From assembly GCF_013410655.1 (NCBI RefSeq), contig NZ_JACCFP010000001.1, positions 3,495,501-3,559,500 on the forward strand: a stretch of DNA of 64,000 nt. The letters run 5' to 3'. A program made the position numbers and the translations under genes. This document shows, piece by piece, positions 40,220 to 50,381 of the stretch; position 1 is the first letter of the stretch, and the number at the start of each line of letters is the position of its first letter. Origin of the DNA: Nocardioides thalensis. GTDB lineage: Bacteria > Actinomycetota > Actinomycetes > Propionibacteriales > Nocardioidaceae. Under the pieces are notes generated by a model. That model was not told the origin of the DNA, made no database searches, and was given only the letters and a program-made list of their open reading frames with translations.

Positions 40220-41281
40220 TTTATTGGTGCCCGACGTTAGCAGACGTCGCCGTACGGCGAGAGCGGCCGCGCGCCCCGCGCGGTTGGCGCCGATCGTGCT
40301 GGCGGACGGGCCGTAGCCCACGAGCTGCACCCGCGGGTCGGCCGCGGCGGTGGTGGCCGTCTGCACGTCGCGACCGCCGGGCAGGAGCGCGATCCCGCCG
40401 TACTCGCTGCGCAGGTGCAGGGGCGCCAGGTGGGCGACCGCGGGCCGGAAGCCGGTGGCCCACAGGATCGCGTCGACCGGCTCGAAGGCGCCGTCGTCCC
40501 AGCGCACGCCGCCGGGCTCGATCCGCTCGAACATCGGGTGCCGCCGGTAGGCGCCGAGCGCCTCGGCGAGGCGCTCCTGCGGGCGGAGGGCGAGGCCGGT
40601 GACGCTGACGACGCTCGCCGGCGGCAGTCCCTTGCTGACGCGCTGCTCGACCAGGCGGATCGCGGCACGGCCGTCGATCTCGCCGCCGTCGCGCCACACG
40701 GGCTCGCGGCGGGTCACCCACAGGGTGTCGGTGACGGGCGCCAGCTCACCGAGGAACTGCACGGCGCTCGCGCCGCCGCCGACCACGACCACCCGCTTGC
40801 CCCGGAAGTGCTCGGCGCCCGGGTAGTCGGCGGTGTGCCACTGCTCGCCGCCGAACGTCTCGATGCCCGGGTAGTGCGGCACGAACGGCCGGGTCCAGGT
40901 GCCGGTGGCATTGACGAGGGTGCGGGAGGCCCAGCTCCGGTCACCCGCGCGCACGACGAGGAGGTCACCCTCGCTCTCGACGCGGTCCACCCGCACCGGG
41001 CGCAGCACCGGCAGGTCGTGGTCGCGCTCGTAGCGGGCGAACCAGTCCGGCACGACGCGGTTGGCGCGGTCGCGCGAGCCGCCGGGCGCCGGCGCGTCGG
41101 GCAGGTCGGCGACGCCGTGCACGTCGGCCATCGTGAGCGAGTCCCAGCGGTGCTGCCACGCGCCGCCCGGCCGGTCGTCGCCGTCGAGGACGACGTGGTC
41201 GATCCCCAGCCGCTTGAGGTGGTACGACGCGGAGAGACCGGCCTGGCCGGCCCCGATCACGATCGCGTCGTAGACGTGCAC
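40193..41281 (-). CDS. Flavin-containing monooxygenase-like oxidoreductase
   Basis: 362 residues. FAD site AIVIGAGQAGLSASYHLKRL (6-25), NADPH site VVVVGGGASAVQFLGEL near 158-174 and ATGFRPAVAHLAP near 283, the order of the single-component FMO/YUCCA-like family. Probably oxygenates an N- or S-containing small molecule. The C-terminus (TSGTNKPRESAAAG) runs into the TPP aptamer. The stop codon UGA is the conserved CUGAGA of the riboswitch. It therefore may share the transcript with the thiamin operon. Starts GTG 41281. Confidence 0.83.
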   Translation of the reverse strand: MHVYDAIVIGAGQAGLSASYHLKRLGIDHVVLDGDDRPGGAWQHRWDSLTMADVHGVADLPDAPAPGGSRDRANRVVPDWFARYERDHDLPVLRPVRVDRVESEGDLLVVRAGDRSWASRTLVNATGTWTRPFVPHYPGIETFGGEQWHTADYPGAEHFRGKRVVVVGGGASAVQFLGELAPVTDTLWVTRREPVWRDGGEIDGRAAIRLVEQRVSKGLPPASVVSVTGLALRPQERLAEALGAYRRHPMFERIEPGGVRWDDGAFEPVDAILWATGFRPAVAHLAPLHLRSEYGGIALLPGGRDVQTATTAAADPRVQLVGYGPSASTIGANRAGRAAALAVRRRLLTSGTNKPRESAAAG

Positions 41282-41329
41282 GAGGACCCAACGCCGGGCA
41301 GGGCCGATCCATGCCCGCGGCCGCCGCGG

Positions 41330-41404
41330 TCGGCCCGACGTACCTGACGTACTGGTCGAAAAACAGCCGCGAAAAACGCCAAAGCGTCAGGTGCGTCGTG
41401 CCGA
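41330..41404. repeat. 20-bp inverted repeat around a 35-nt A-rich loop
   Basis: 41330-41349 and 41385-41404 pair at 18 of 20 positions. The loop contains GAAAAAC twice (14 nt apart). It lies 48 bp upstream of the monooxygenase start and 20 bp after the asparaginase stop (minus strand). Terminator, operator or mobile palindrome cannot be told apart. Confidence 0.65.
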
Positions 41405-41424
41405 CGATCACGAAGCCAACTGGC

Positions 41425-42432
41425 CTATGGGGTGCCGCGCTCCGCGACCGCCGCCCGCACCGCGTCGTGGTCGTTCGCGCCCGTCAGCGCCAGCGCCCAC
41501 AGCAGCAGGCGGGCCTTGACCGGCGGCAGCCAACCGGCGCCGATCGCACCGCGGGCGACCAGGTCGACCTCGGAGCCGGGATAGCCGTACATGGCGCGGC
41601 CGGTCGGCCCGGAGCCGGTGCGGGACGCGAAGACCACCGGTACGTCGGCCGCGAGCCGGCCGACCGCCTCGGCCATGCGTGGCGACACGTGGCCCGCGCC
41701 GAAGCCCGCCACCACGACGCCGTCGACGTCCTCGGCGCGCAGCCGGTCGAGGAGGTAGCCGTCGTCGCCGAGGTACGTCGCCACCAGCGGCACCCGCGGG
41801 TCGTCGGCCCCCCGAACGTTCCCCAGCCGAAGCGGCGCCAGGCGGCCGACCGGGACGCCGTACACGACCTCCGCCTCGACGCAGCGACCGATCGGGCCGA
41901 ACACCGGTGACCGGAACGCGCTGGTCGACATCGAGTCGGTCTTGGCGACCCAGCGCGCGTGGTGGATCTCGTCGTCGAACGCCACGAGCACGCCGCGGCC
42001 CCGCGACGCCGGCGACACAGCGCAGCGCACGGCAGTCAGCAGGTTGGCCGGTCCGTCGGCGCCGGCGGCCTGTGGCGAGCGCATCGCTCCCGTCACGACC
42101 AGCGGCTCGGGGTGGTCCCAGAACAGGTCGAGCAGGAAGGCGGACTCCTCCAGGGTGTCGGTGCCCTGGGTGATCACGACGCCCGCCGCGCCGCCGTCGA
42201 CCGCGGCCCGCGCCCACGCGAGCGCGCGCATGATCGTCGGCTCGTCCAGCGACGGGCTCGGCAGCATCGCGAGGGTCTCGGCACGCACCTCCGCCGCGTC
42301 CGCAAGGCCGGGCACCGCGTCGACGAGGGACTCCCCGGTCAGGGTCGGCACCACCGCGCCGCCGGAGGGCTCCGCCGAGGTCATCGCGATGGTCCCGCCG
42401 AGCGCGCCGATCGCCACGTGGTGCCGTGTCAC
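41425..42432 (-). CDS. Type II-like asparaginase
   Basis: 335 residues. First catalytic threonine in GALGGTIAM (near 11) and second in VITQGTDTLEESAFLLDL (near 89), the two asparaginase signatures. AFDDEIHHARW (near 158) and KTDSMSTSAFRSPVFGPIG follow. Hydrolyses asparagine to aspartate and ammonia. No signal peptide, so probably cytosolic. GTG at 42432 starts the family N-terminus. It diverges from the YdeI-like gene 50 bp away. Confidence 0.9.
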   Translation of the reverse strand: MTRHHVAIGALGGTIAMTSAEPSGGAVVPTLTGESLVDAVPGLADAAEVRAETLAMLPSPSLDEPTIMRALAWARAAVDGGAAGVVITQGTDTLEESAFLLDLFWDHPEPLVVTGAMRSPQAAGADGPANLLTAVRCAVSPASRGRGVLVAFDDEIHHARWVAKTDSMSTSAFRSPVFGPIGRCVEAEVVYGVPVGRLAPLRLGNVRGADDPRVPLVATYLGDDGYLLDRLRAEDVDGVVVAGFGAGHVSPRMAEAVGRLAADVPVVFASRTGSGPTGRAMYGYPGSEVDLVARGAIGAGWLPPVKARLLLWALALTGANDHDAVRAAVAERGTP

Positions 42433-42482
42433 CCGCCCAGCATCTCGCACCGGGTGTCGGCGGCGCGTGGGAGCCTGAGGAC

Positions 42483-43160
42483 ATGCAGGACATGCGGGAC
42501 TCCGGCCCCGGCCGGATGGGCGGCACCCCTGAGCGCCCGGCGCGCTTCTTCCGTGACGCAGCGGAGTTCGGCGCCTGGCTGGCGGCGAACCACGACACCG
42601 AGACCGAGCTCTGGATGGGGCTCTACAAGAAGCACGTGCCCGACCACGGCCTGACCTGGAAGGACGCCGTGCCCGAGGCGCTGTGCTGGGGCTGGATCGA
42701 CTCGGTCGCCCAGCGCATCGACGACGACTCGGTGCGCCAGCGGTGGACACCGCGCAAGCGCACCAGCAACTGGAGCAAGGTCAACCTGGCGCTGGTCGAG
42801 CAGCTGATCGCCGAGGGCCGGATGCAACCGAGCGGCCTCGCGATCTACGAGCAGCGGCGGCAGGCGCCGGCGCCCTACACCCACGAGGTCGACGGGGAGC
42901 TGGCGTTCCCCGACGACTACGCCGCGCAGCTCGCCGCAGTCCCGCCCGCCACGGCGTTCTGGGAGGCGGCGACGCCGTCCTACCGCAAGCTCTGCGTCAA
43001 CTGGGTGATGAGCGCCAAGCAGCAGGCGACCCGCGACCGCCGGATGACCCAGCTCGTCGAGTGCCACGCCGCGGGCGAGATCATCCCGGGCCAGCGCTAC
43101 GGCGAGACGCCCCGGTGGGTCGAACGCGCAGCGGAGGCCGCGCGGTCCGCGCGCAGCTGA
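42483..43160 (+). CDS. YdeI/OmpD-associated family protein
   Basis: 225 residues. Family features: FFRDAAEFGAWLAANH near 25, ELWMGLYKK, LTWKDAVPEALCWGWIDS, then QRWTPRKRTSNWSKVN near 82-97, and the C-terminal YRKLCVNWVMSAKQQATRDR. These proteins were linked to bacteriocin protection, but the biochemical role is not known. Starts: ATG 42483, 42492 and 42516 are all possible. It converges with the N-acetyltransferase, 3 bp apart. Confidence 0.82.
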   Translation: MQDMRDSGPGRMGGTPERPARFFRDAAEFGAWLAANHDTETELWMGLYKKHVPDHGLTWKDAVPEALCWGWIDSVAQRIDDDSVRQRWTPRKRTSNWSKVNLALVEQLIAEGRMQPSGLAIYEQRRQAPAPYTHEVDGELAFPDDYAAQLAAVPPATAFWEAATPSYRKLCVNWVMSAKQQATRDRRMTQLVECHAAGEIIPGQRYGETPRWVERAAEAARSARS

Positions 43161-43163
43161 GCC

Positions 43164-43982
43164 CTACCCCGCAGCCAGCTCGGCGAGGCGCTTGAGCAGC
43201 CGCTGCTCCTCGTCATCGGTCAGGGGTACGCCGAGCTCGTGCAGCCAGTCCGCCACCTCACCGCCGGCGAGCTCCCTGTGCTCCGTGGGCTCGCCCTCGC
43301 GGCGGATCGTGACCGCATCGCTGCTCAGGCTGACGTGGCGGTCGGCCTCGAGCTTGGTGAGCCGCAGCCCGGCGCGGAAGTGCGAGGTCGGCAGGGTGCT
43401 GGTGAAGTGGTGGCCCATCACCAGGTCGTCCGGCACGACGGCCGCCTCGTCGGTCGTGTGCATCGTCTCCCACGCGCCCTGGTGCCACCGTGAGAGCTGC
43501 CAGCCCAGCGGGGTCTCGCTCATCCGGAACCGGTGGCCGCGCTGGGTCACCTCGGCGCCGTCGACGAGCTCGATCGGCCGCACGATGCTGAGCCCGAAGC
43601 CGGGGTCGCACATCACCCGCCGGCCGTCGATGGTCACGAACACGACGCAGTGCGTGCGCGCCGACGCGGTCGGCGCACCCACCCGGCCCAGTTGCCGGCT
43701 GACGTCGTAGCCCAGGCGCTCGAGCGCCGCGGCCAGCAGGGTGCCGTGCTCGAAGCAGTAGCCCCCGCGGCCGCGGCCGACGAACTTCTCGGCCACCGCG
43801 TCGAGCAGCACGCCGGGGTGCTGCTCGAGCAGCACGTCGATGTTGTCGAACGTGAACGTCCGCAGGTGCGCCTCGTGCAGCTCGTCGAGCGCGGCCCGCG
43901 AGGGCGGCTTCGCCTCGACCCCGATCCGCGCGAGATAGCCGTCGAGGTCGAGGCGCTGCACCTGCCAGAGGTCGTCGGTCAT
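43164..43982 (-). CDS. Arylamine N-acetyltransferase
   Basis: 272 residues. Complete Cys-His-Asp triad: Cys in GRGGYCFEHGTLL (near 72), His in ARTHCVVF (near 110) and Asp in CDPGFGLS (near 126). Transfers acetyl from acetyl-CoA to arylamines or hydrazines; mycobacterial NAT inactivates isoniazid. ATG 43982 is the family start, just after the ECF41 gene stop 32 bp upstream on the same strand. A TCTACT hexamer sits 6 bp upstream. Confidence 0.92.
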   Translation of the reverse strand: MTDDLWQVQRLDLDGYLARIGVEAKPPSRAALDELHEAHLRTFTFDNIDVLLEQHPGVLLDAVAEKFVGRGRGGYCFEHGTLLAAALERLGYDVSRQLGRVGAPTASARTHCVVFVTIDGRRVMCDPGFGLSIVRPIELVDGAEVTQRGHRFRMSETPLGWQLSRWHQGAWETMHTTDEAAVVPDDLVMGHHFTSTLPTSHFRAGLRLTKLEADRHVSLSSDAVTIRREGEPTEHRELAGGEVADWLHELGVPLTDDEEQRLLKRLAELAAG

Positions 43983-44014
43983 GGGGCAAGTAGACACCTC
44001 GCCACCGACCGAGG

Positions 44015-44914
44015 TCACCGACCGAGGGCGACCTCCTCGTCGAGCCGCGCCAGCTTCTGCGGGTTGCGCATCGCGAACAATCGCGTGATGCGCCCTTCGT
44101 CCACGAGGATGCTGACGACAGTCGTGCCGACCGGTTCGGGGCCGGACATCCGCATCGCCGGGGCACCGTTGACCCACAGCATCTCGATCGTGACCTCGTC
44201 GGCGTACTGCCGGAAGTGCGAGAGGAACGCCGCGATCTTGCCCGCGCCGTGGATGGGCTTCCGCGCAGCCGCGGCGATCCCGCCGCCGTCGGGGATGAGC
44301 ACCACGTCGGGCGCGAGCACGTCCATCAGCGCCTGGACGTCGCCGCCGCCCTCGAGCACGGCGCGGAACCGCTCCAGCACCTCGCGCTGCTGCGCGTGGT
44401 CGACCTCCACCCGCGGGCGCCGGGCCTGCACGTGCTCGCGGGCCCGGTGCGCGATCTGGCGTACGGCGGCCGCCGACTTCTCGACCGCCTCCGCGATCTC
44501 GTCGTACGGCAGGTCGAAGACCTCGCGGAGCACGAACACGGCACGCTCCGTCGGCGTCAGCGTCTCGAGCACCGTGAGCATCGCGATCGAGACGCTCTCG
44601 GCCAGCTCGACGTCCTCGGCCACGTCGGGGCTGGTGAGCAGCGGCTCGGGCAGCCACTCGCCCACGTAGTCCTCCTTGCGGCGCGCGAGCGTGCGGAGCC
44701 GGTTGAGGGACTGCCGGGTGGCGATCCGCACCAGGTAGGCCCGCGGGTCGCGGACCTCGGCGCGCTTCTCGTCGTCGAGCGCCGCCCACCGCAGCCACGT
44801 CTCCTGCACCGCGTCCTCGGCATCGCTGGCGGAGCCGAGCATCTCGTAGGCGACGGTGAAGAGCAGGCTGCGGTGGGTGACGAACGGGTCGGTCTCGCCG
44901 ACGGCTTCGCTCAT
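44015..44914 (-). CDS. ECF41-family sigma factor with SnoaL-like C-terminus
   Basis: 299 residues. Region 2 about 10-75 (LLFTVAYEMLGSASDAEDAV, then TWLRW), region 4 about 115-170 (LTPTERAVFVLREVF, then YDEIAEAVEKSAAAVRQIAHRA). The extra C-terminal domain (about 185-299) is SnoaL-like. ECF41 hallmarks present: WLPEPL, DGGG (IPDGGGI) and FAMRNPQKL (NPDKL-like). The C-terminal domain controls sigma activity in place of an anti-sigma factor. The ATG overlaps the AhpD-like gene by 4 nt, the standard ECF41 context. Confidence 0.92.
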   Translation of the reverse strand: MSEAVGETDPFVTHRSLLFTVAYEMLGSASDAEDAVQETWLRWAALDDEKRAEVRDPRAYLVRIATRQSLNRLRTLARRKEDYVGEWLPEPLLTSPDVAEDVELAESVSIAMLTVLETLTPTERAVFVLREVFDLPYDEIAEAVEKSAAAVRQIAHRAREHVQARRPRVEVDHAQQREVLERFRAVLEGGGDVQALMDVLAPDVVLIPDGGGIAAAARKPIHGAGKIAAFLSHFRQYADEVTIEMLWVNGAPAMRMSGPEPVGTTVVSILVDEGRITRLFAMRNPQKLARLDEEVALGR

Positions 44915-45507
44915 GAGACGGAGGCTACCGTCGGTCGCGGCGTCCGCTCGGCGAGCGGCTTCAACCCGCACGCCGCGGCGAAGCCGTCCGACTCGATGCC
45001 GAGCGCGACGTTGCCGCGGGTGGTGAAGTTCGCGAACGCGATGGTCGCGGTCAGCTCGATGACCGCCGCCTCGCCCAGCTCCTTCACGAGCCCGGCGACC
45101 AGCTCGTCGGTCACGGTCGGCTCGGTCTGCGACATCGCCTCGGCGTACTCCATCACCTGCCGCTCGAGCGGCGTGAACGCGTCGGACTCGCGCCAGCGCG
45201 GCACCTCCCGGGCCTTGACCATGTCGAGGTTCTTGTTCTTCGCCTCGAAGTAGTTGAAGTCCAGGCACCAGGTGCAGCCGACCTGCGAGGCGACGGCCAT
45301 GTGGGCGAAGGTCTTGAGCTGCTCGTCACACGCGTTCCACTTCTGCACCTTCTGGCCGAAGCCGGACATCGACATCAGGACCGGCTGGTTGTGCCAGTAG
45401 ACGCCGATCGACGTCGGCACCTGACCGAGCATCTTCTTCGCGAACCGCTTGATCAGCATGCCCTTGAAGCCGGTGATCTCCGCCGGTTGGATCCGGGTGT
45501 CGCTCAT
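44911..45507 (-). CDS. Carboxymuconolactone decarboxylase/AhpD-like protein
   Basis: 198 residues, CMD fold with a redox pair in [11 protein letters not shown] (near 88-98). AhpD-type proteins use this CxxC to reduce peroxiredoxin or as a peroxidase; the target here is unknown. ATG 45507 has AGGAGG 5 bp upstream. It precedes the ECF41 sigma gene and is probably its main target: the typical COE (carboxymuconolactone/oxidoreductase/epimerase) partner. An ECF41-like promoter lies just upstream. Confidence 0.9.
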   Translation of the reverse strand: MSDTRIQPAEITGFKGMLIKRFAKKMLGQVPTSIGVYWHNQPVLMSMSGFGQKVQKWNACDEQLKTFAHMAVASQVGCTWCLDFNYFEAKNKNLDMVKAREVPRWRESDAFTPLERQVMEYAEAMSQTEPTVTDELVAGLVKELGEAAVIELTATIAFANFTTRGNVALGIESDGFAAACGLKPLAERTPRPTVASVS

Positions 45508-45541
45508 CTGTCCTCCTGTGTCCGGTTGGGTACGACATCCA

Positions 45542-45568
45542 GACACCGGCCGCGACTGGGGTGTGACA
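45542..45568 (-). promoter_or_regulatory. ECF41-type promoter of the AhpD-like/sigma operon
   Basis: On the minus strand: TGTCACA (45568-45562), 16-bp spacer, TGTC (45545-45542). The published ECF41 promoter consensus is TGTCACA with CGTC after 16-17 bp, so the -35 is perfect and the -10 has one mismatch. Distance to the ATG at 45507 leaves room for a short leader. Confidence 0.75.
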
Positions 45569-45580
45569 GCGCGGGGCGGA

Positions 45581-45586
45581 TATTCT
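45581..45586 (+). promoter_or_regulatory. -10 hexamer of class I fumarase
   Basis: TATTCT with 8 bp to the GTG at 45595. No Shine-Dalgarno, so the transcript is probably leaderless or nearly so. Confidence 0.4.
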
Positions 45587-45594
45587 CACCGTTC

Positions 45595-47295
<1,701 letters not shown>

Positions 47296-47317
47296 CCGGG
47301 CACCCGAAGAGCGGGCG

Positions 47318-48262
47318 TCAGGGCACGGGTCGCCCGCGCGCGGCGCCCAGCAGCTCGTACCACTCGACGCGGGTCATCGCCGCCGCCACCCGCTCGGCAG
47401 CGGCGCAGGCGCGGATCCGGCCCGGGTTCGTCGTGCCGATCACCGGCGCGATCCGGGCCGGGTGGCGCATCAGCCAGCCCAGGACGACGGCCTCCGGCTC
47501 GACCCCGTGCTCCTCGGCCATCCGGCTGACGACGGCCGCCGCGGGCTGGTCGTCCTGGGTCGCCCCGCTGTAGCGGCCGCCCGCGAGCGAGCCCCAGGCC
47601 TGCAGCTCGATCCCGTGTCGCCGGCAGTGCTCGAGGGTGCCGTGCGGGAAGTCCACCCCGGCGCCCTCCGGGTGGTTGACGAGGATCGCGGAGTCCACGA
47701 AGCCGTGGCGCGCCAGGCTCATCTCCAGCTGGTCGGCGACGAGCGGCGTCGGAAGCGCGCGCTGGAGCTCGGCGAGCTGGGCCGCCGACATGTTGGAGGC
47801 GCCGACCTCGCCCACCAGGCCGTCGCGCTGCAGGCCCGCCACCGCCTCGGCCACCTCGTCCGGCTCCAGCAGCGGGTCGGGACGGTGCAGCAGCAGCACG
47901 TCGAGCCGGTCGGTGCCGAGCCTGCGCAGGCTCTCCAGCACCCGCGCCCGGATGGCCCCTGCGCTCAGGTCGTAGTGGGCCACCGCACCCGGCTCCGCGA
48001 GCCGGATGCCGACCTTCCCCTGGACCACGACGCGATCGCGCAGCCCGGGCGAGCGCCGCAAGACCTCGCCGAACACCGTCTCCGCGCTGCCGCGTCGGTA
48101 GATGTCGGCGTGGTCGAAGCGATCGATACCAGCCTCGAGGGCAGCCTCCACGGCGTCCTGCGCTCGACGCACGGCGCCGTCGTCGTACGACCCGTCCTCC
48201 CAGGAGCCGCCCAGGCCCATGCAGCCGTAGATCAGTCGCGACCTGCGGACCTCGTCGACCAC
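47318..48262 (-). CDS. Aldo/keto reductase
   Basis: 314 residues, TIM barrel. Catalytic tetrad region FDHADIYRRGSAETVFGEVL near 49 (Asp/Tyr) with Lys in VQGKVGIRLAEPG near 79 and His in VLLLHRPDPLLEP near 119. NADPH-binding end PVIGTTNPGRIRAC near 275. Reduces an unknown aldehyde or ketone. GTG at 48262 follows TAGGCT with 6 bp between, a leaderless start. Confidence 0.88.
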   Translation of the reverse strand: MVDEVRRSRLIYGCMGLGGSWEDGSYDDGAVRRAQDAVEAALEAGIDRFDHADIYRRGSAETVFGEVLRRSPGLRDRVVVQGKVGIRLAEPGAVAHYDLSAGAIRARVLESLRRLGTDRLDVLLLHRPDPLLEPDEVAEAVAGLQRDGLVGEVGASNMSAAQLAELQRALPTPLVADQLEMSLARHGFVDSAILVNHPEGAGVDFPHGTLEHCRRHGIELQAWGSLAGGRYSGATQDDQPAAAVVSRMAEEHGVEPEAVVLGWLMRHPARIAPVIGTTNPGRIRACAAAERVAAAMTRVEWYELLGAARGRPVP

Positions 48263-48268
48263 CCGGAC

Positions 48269-48274
48269 AGCCTA
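48269..48274 (-). promoter_or_regulatory. -10 hexamer of aldo/keto reductase
   Basis: TAGGCT on the minus strand with exactly 6 bp to the GTG start at 48262. Leaderless layout. Confidence 0.42.
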
Positions 48275-48281
48275 GGGCGTC

Positions 48282-49754
48282 TCAGACCCCGATCTTCCGC
48301 CACGGCCCCCAGATGGCGAACGACATCCCGGCCGACGCCTGGATGTTGACGAACAGCGTGTGCCCGTCGGGACTGAAGGTCGAGCCGGCGAACTCGTCGT
48401 TGCTGCGGTCGGTGCCCGCGGCGCTGCGCAGCCGGTTGAGCGCGATGTCCCAGAGCGAACCGCTCGGCGACAGGCCGCGCAGGTAGTTGTCGTTGACGTT
48501 GTCCTCGCAGACCACGAGGGTGCCGCGCGGCGAGGTCGTGATGTTGTCGGGCAGGTCGAGCTGGAGCGGGCCCGAGGACTGGAAGACGACCCGGAGCGTC
48601 TGGGCGCGGGTGTCGTAGGCCCAGACCTGGCCGGATCCTCGGCCGAACCCGGCCGGGTTGTGCGTGCCGGCCTCCGCGGCGCCGCCTCCCTGGGTGGAGG
48701 TGAAGTAGACGACGCCGTCGTCGTAGACCTGGCCCTCGAGCCGGGAGAAGTACGCCGCGCCCTGGACCCAGCCCTGGCTGCTGACGTGGGTGAGCGCGGT
48801 GTCGTTGGGCGTCGGGGCGGTCTGGCCCGGCGTGTAGTCGTAGAGCACGTCGGGCTCGGTGATGTCGACCCACTCCACGTCGTACGTCGTGCCCGCGACC
48901 TGCGCGGCCTCGAGGTGCGCGTTGTCGGCACCTGCGACCTTGAGCATCTGCAGGGTGCCGCCGTCCTCGAGCCGGCCGACCTCCATCGGGTGCGACGGCG
49001 GGCAGTAGCGGTAGAAGCCCGAGGCGAACGCGAAGTTGTCCTCGGTGAGGTAGAGGAAGCCGTCCTCGGGGTCGAACGACACCGCCTCGTGCGCGAACCG
49101 GCCCGCGTTGCGGATCGGCTCACGCGTCGACTGGCCGGCCCCCGGCTGGTGGCTGGCCGGGACCTCGAAGACGTATCCGTGCGGCTTGGTCAGCGGCACG
49201 TTGGACGCACCGGTGAAGTCGGGCGCGACGTCGGGACCGTTGACGGTCTCCTCGCACGTGACCCACGCGCCCCACGGCATCTGCCCGCCTGAGCAGTTCA
49301 TCATCGTGCCGTTGAGGCTGGTGAACGACCGCACCTCCTCCCCGTGCCGGGTCACCTGGATCGTGGTGGTGCCGCCGCCAGCCATCGGGTCGTACGGCGC
49401 CGGGACGTTGGCGCCGGTCGGGCCGAACGCCGGGCGCGGGTTGTTGACCTCGTGGTTGCGCACGAGGAGCACCGTGTCGTCCGGCCCGCGGAACGCGCCC
49501 ATCCCGTCGTGGCGGCCGGGCAACCGGGTGCCGTCGGTCAGCACGACGGGCGCCTCGGTGTCGTGGAACGAGCGATAGCTGAAGCCGCGCGGCAGGTGGA
49601 GCCGGACCACCCCGTCGCGCTTGTCCTTGATCGGCACGAGCGACGCCGCGGTCGGCCGCGCGTGCGCCGCACCGGGCGCGACAAGGCCCGCGAACGGACC
49701 GGCCGCCGAGAGGGCGGCGGCTGACTTGACCAGGGTCCTGCGATCCAGCGTCAT
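48282..49754 (-). CDS. DUF839/PhoX-family secreted protein
   Basis: 490 residues. A twin-arginine signal (DRRTLVKSAAALSAAG, residues 4-19) ends near AHA (about 32), so the folded protein is exported by Tat. The body is the PhoX-like beta-propeller: VRNHEVNNPRP near 98, WVTCEETVNGPD near 158, EAVSFDPEDGFLYLTEDN near 215 and VVCEDNVNDNYLRG near 410. PhoX phosphatases use Fe and Ca; the acidic residues for this look mostly kept. Function otherwise unknown. ATG 49754 with GGGAGC upstream. Confidence 0.85.
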   Translation of the reverse strand: MTLDRRTLVKSAAALSAAGPFAGLVAPGAAHARPTAASLVPIKDKRDGVVRLHLPRGFSYRSFHDTEAPVVLTDGTRLPGRHDGMGAFRGPDDTVLLVRNHEVNNPRPAFGPTGANVPAPYDPMAGGGTTTIQVTRHGEEVRSFTSLNGTMMNCSGGQMPWGAWVTCEETVNGPDVAPDFTGASNVPLTKPHGYVFEVPASHQPGAGQSTREPIRNAGRFAHEAVSFDPEDGFLYLTEDNFAFASGFYRYCPPSHPMEVGRLEDGGTLQMLKVAGADNAHLEAAQVAGTTYDVEWVDITEPDVLYDYTPGQTAPTPNDTALTHVSSQGWVQGAAYFSRLEGQVYDDGVVYFTSTQGGGAAEAGTHNPAGFGRGSGQVWAYDTRAQTLRVVFQSSGPLQLDLPDNITTSPRGTLVVCEDNVNDNYLRGLSPSGSLWDIALNRLRSAAGTDRSNDEFAGSTFSPDGHTLFVNIQASAGMSFAIWGPWRKIGV

Positions 49755-49859
49755 CTGCTGCTCCCGAGGGTCGAGGTCCGGACGGGGATATCCGGAATCC
49801 TCGCTCAGGGTAAACAGCAGGTGACCACCCGGCAACGGTCGCCGCCGCCGCGGCCGGCG

Positions 49860-50288
49860 TCAGCTGTTCGGCGGCGCGCCGGAGATCGCCTCGACCAGCT
49901 CTCCGACCTTGTCCTCGGGGAGGTTCTTGGCGATGTCGGCCTGGCTGACCATCCCGATCAGCTCGTGCCCGTCGATCACCGGCAGCCGGCGCACGTTGTG
50001 CTGCGCCATCGTGTGCAGCGCCTCCTCGACGCTGTCGTCGGCGCCGATCGTCACCGGCTTGCCCTCGGCCAACGTCTCGACCTTGATCGTGCTCGGATCG
50101 CCGCCCTCGGCGACGCAGTGCACCACGATGTCGCGGTCGGTGATGATGCCCTTGAGCCGGTGGTCCTCTCCGCAGATCGGCAGTGCGCCGACCTCGAGGT
50201 CCCGCATCTTCCGGGCGGCGTCGACGAGGGTGTCGCCGGTCGTGACGCACTCCGCGTCGCCGGTCATGATCTCGCGTGCGGTGGTCAT
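49860..50288 (-). CDS. Two-CBS-domain protein
   Basis: 142 residues made almost only of two CBS domains (about 5-60: AREIMTGDAECVTTGDTLVD; about 72-130: VTIGADDSVEEALHTMAQHN), ending AISGAPPNS. CBS pairs bind adenine nucleotides and act as energy sensors or partner regulators. AAGGAGG lies 6 bp before the ATG, one of the best ribosome sites here. Function of this small stand-alone form is unknown. Target not visible. Confidence 0.9.
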   Translation of the reverse strand: MTTAREIMTGDAECVTTGDTLVDAARKMRDLEVGALPICGEDHRLKGIITDRDIVVHCVAEGGDPSTIKVETLAEGKPVTIGADDSVEEALHTMAQHNVRRLPVIDGHELIGMVSQADIAKNLPEDKVGELVEAISGAPPNS

Positions 50289-50381
50289 GCTGTCCTCCTT
50301 CTCCTGGCTCCTGCTCGGGTGTCGCTTCTTCTCCCTGTCCCGTACCCGGACGGGCGGGCGGCATCCGTGCTCGGCGGGCCG

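Noticed and set aside
45301..45594. Longer N-terminus for the class I fumarase
   Set aside because: It would cover the AhpD-like gene start and the ECF41 promoter, and does not resemble fumarase.
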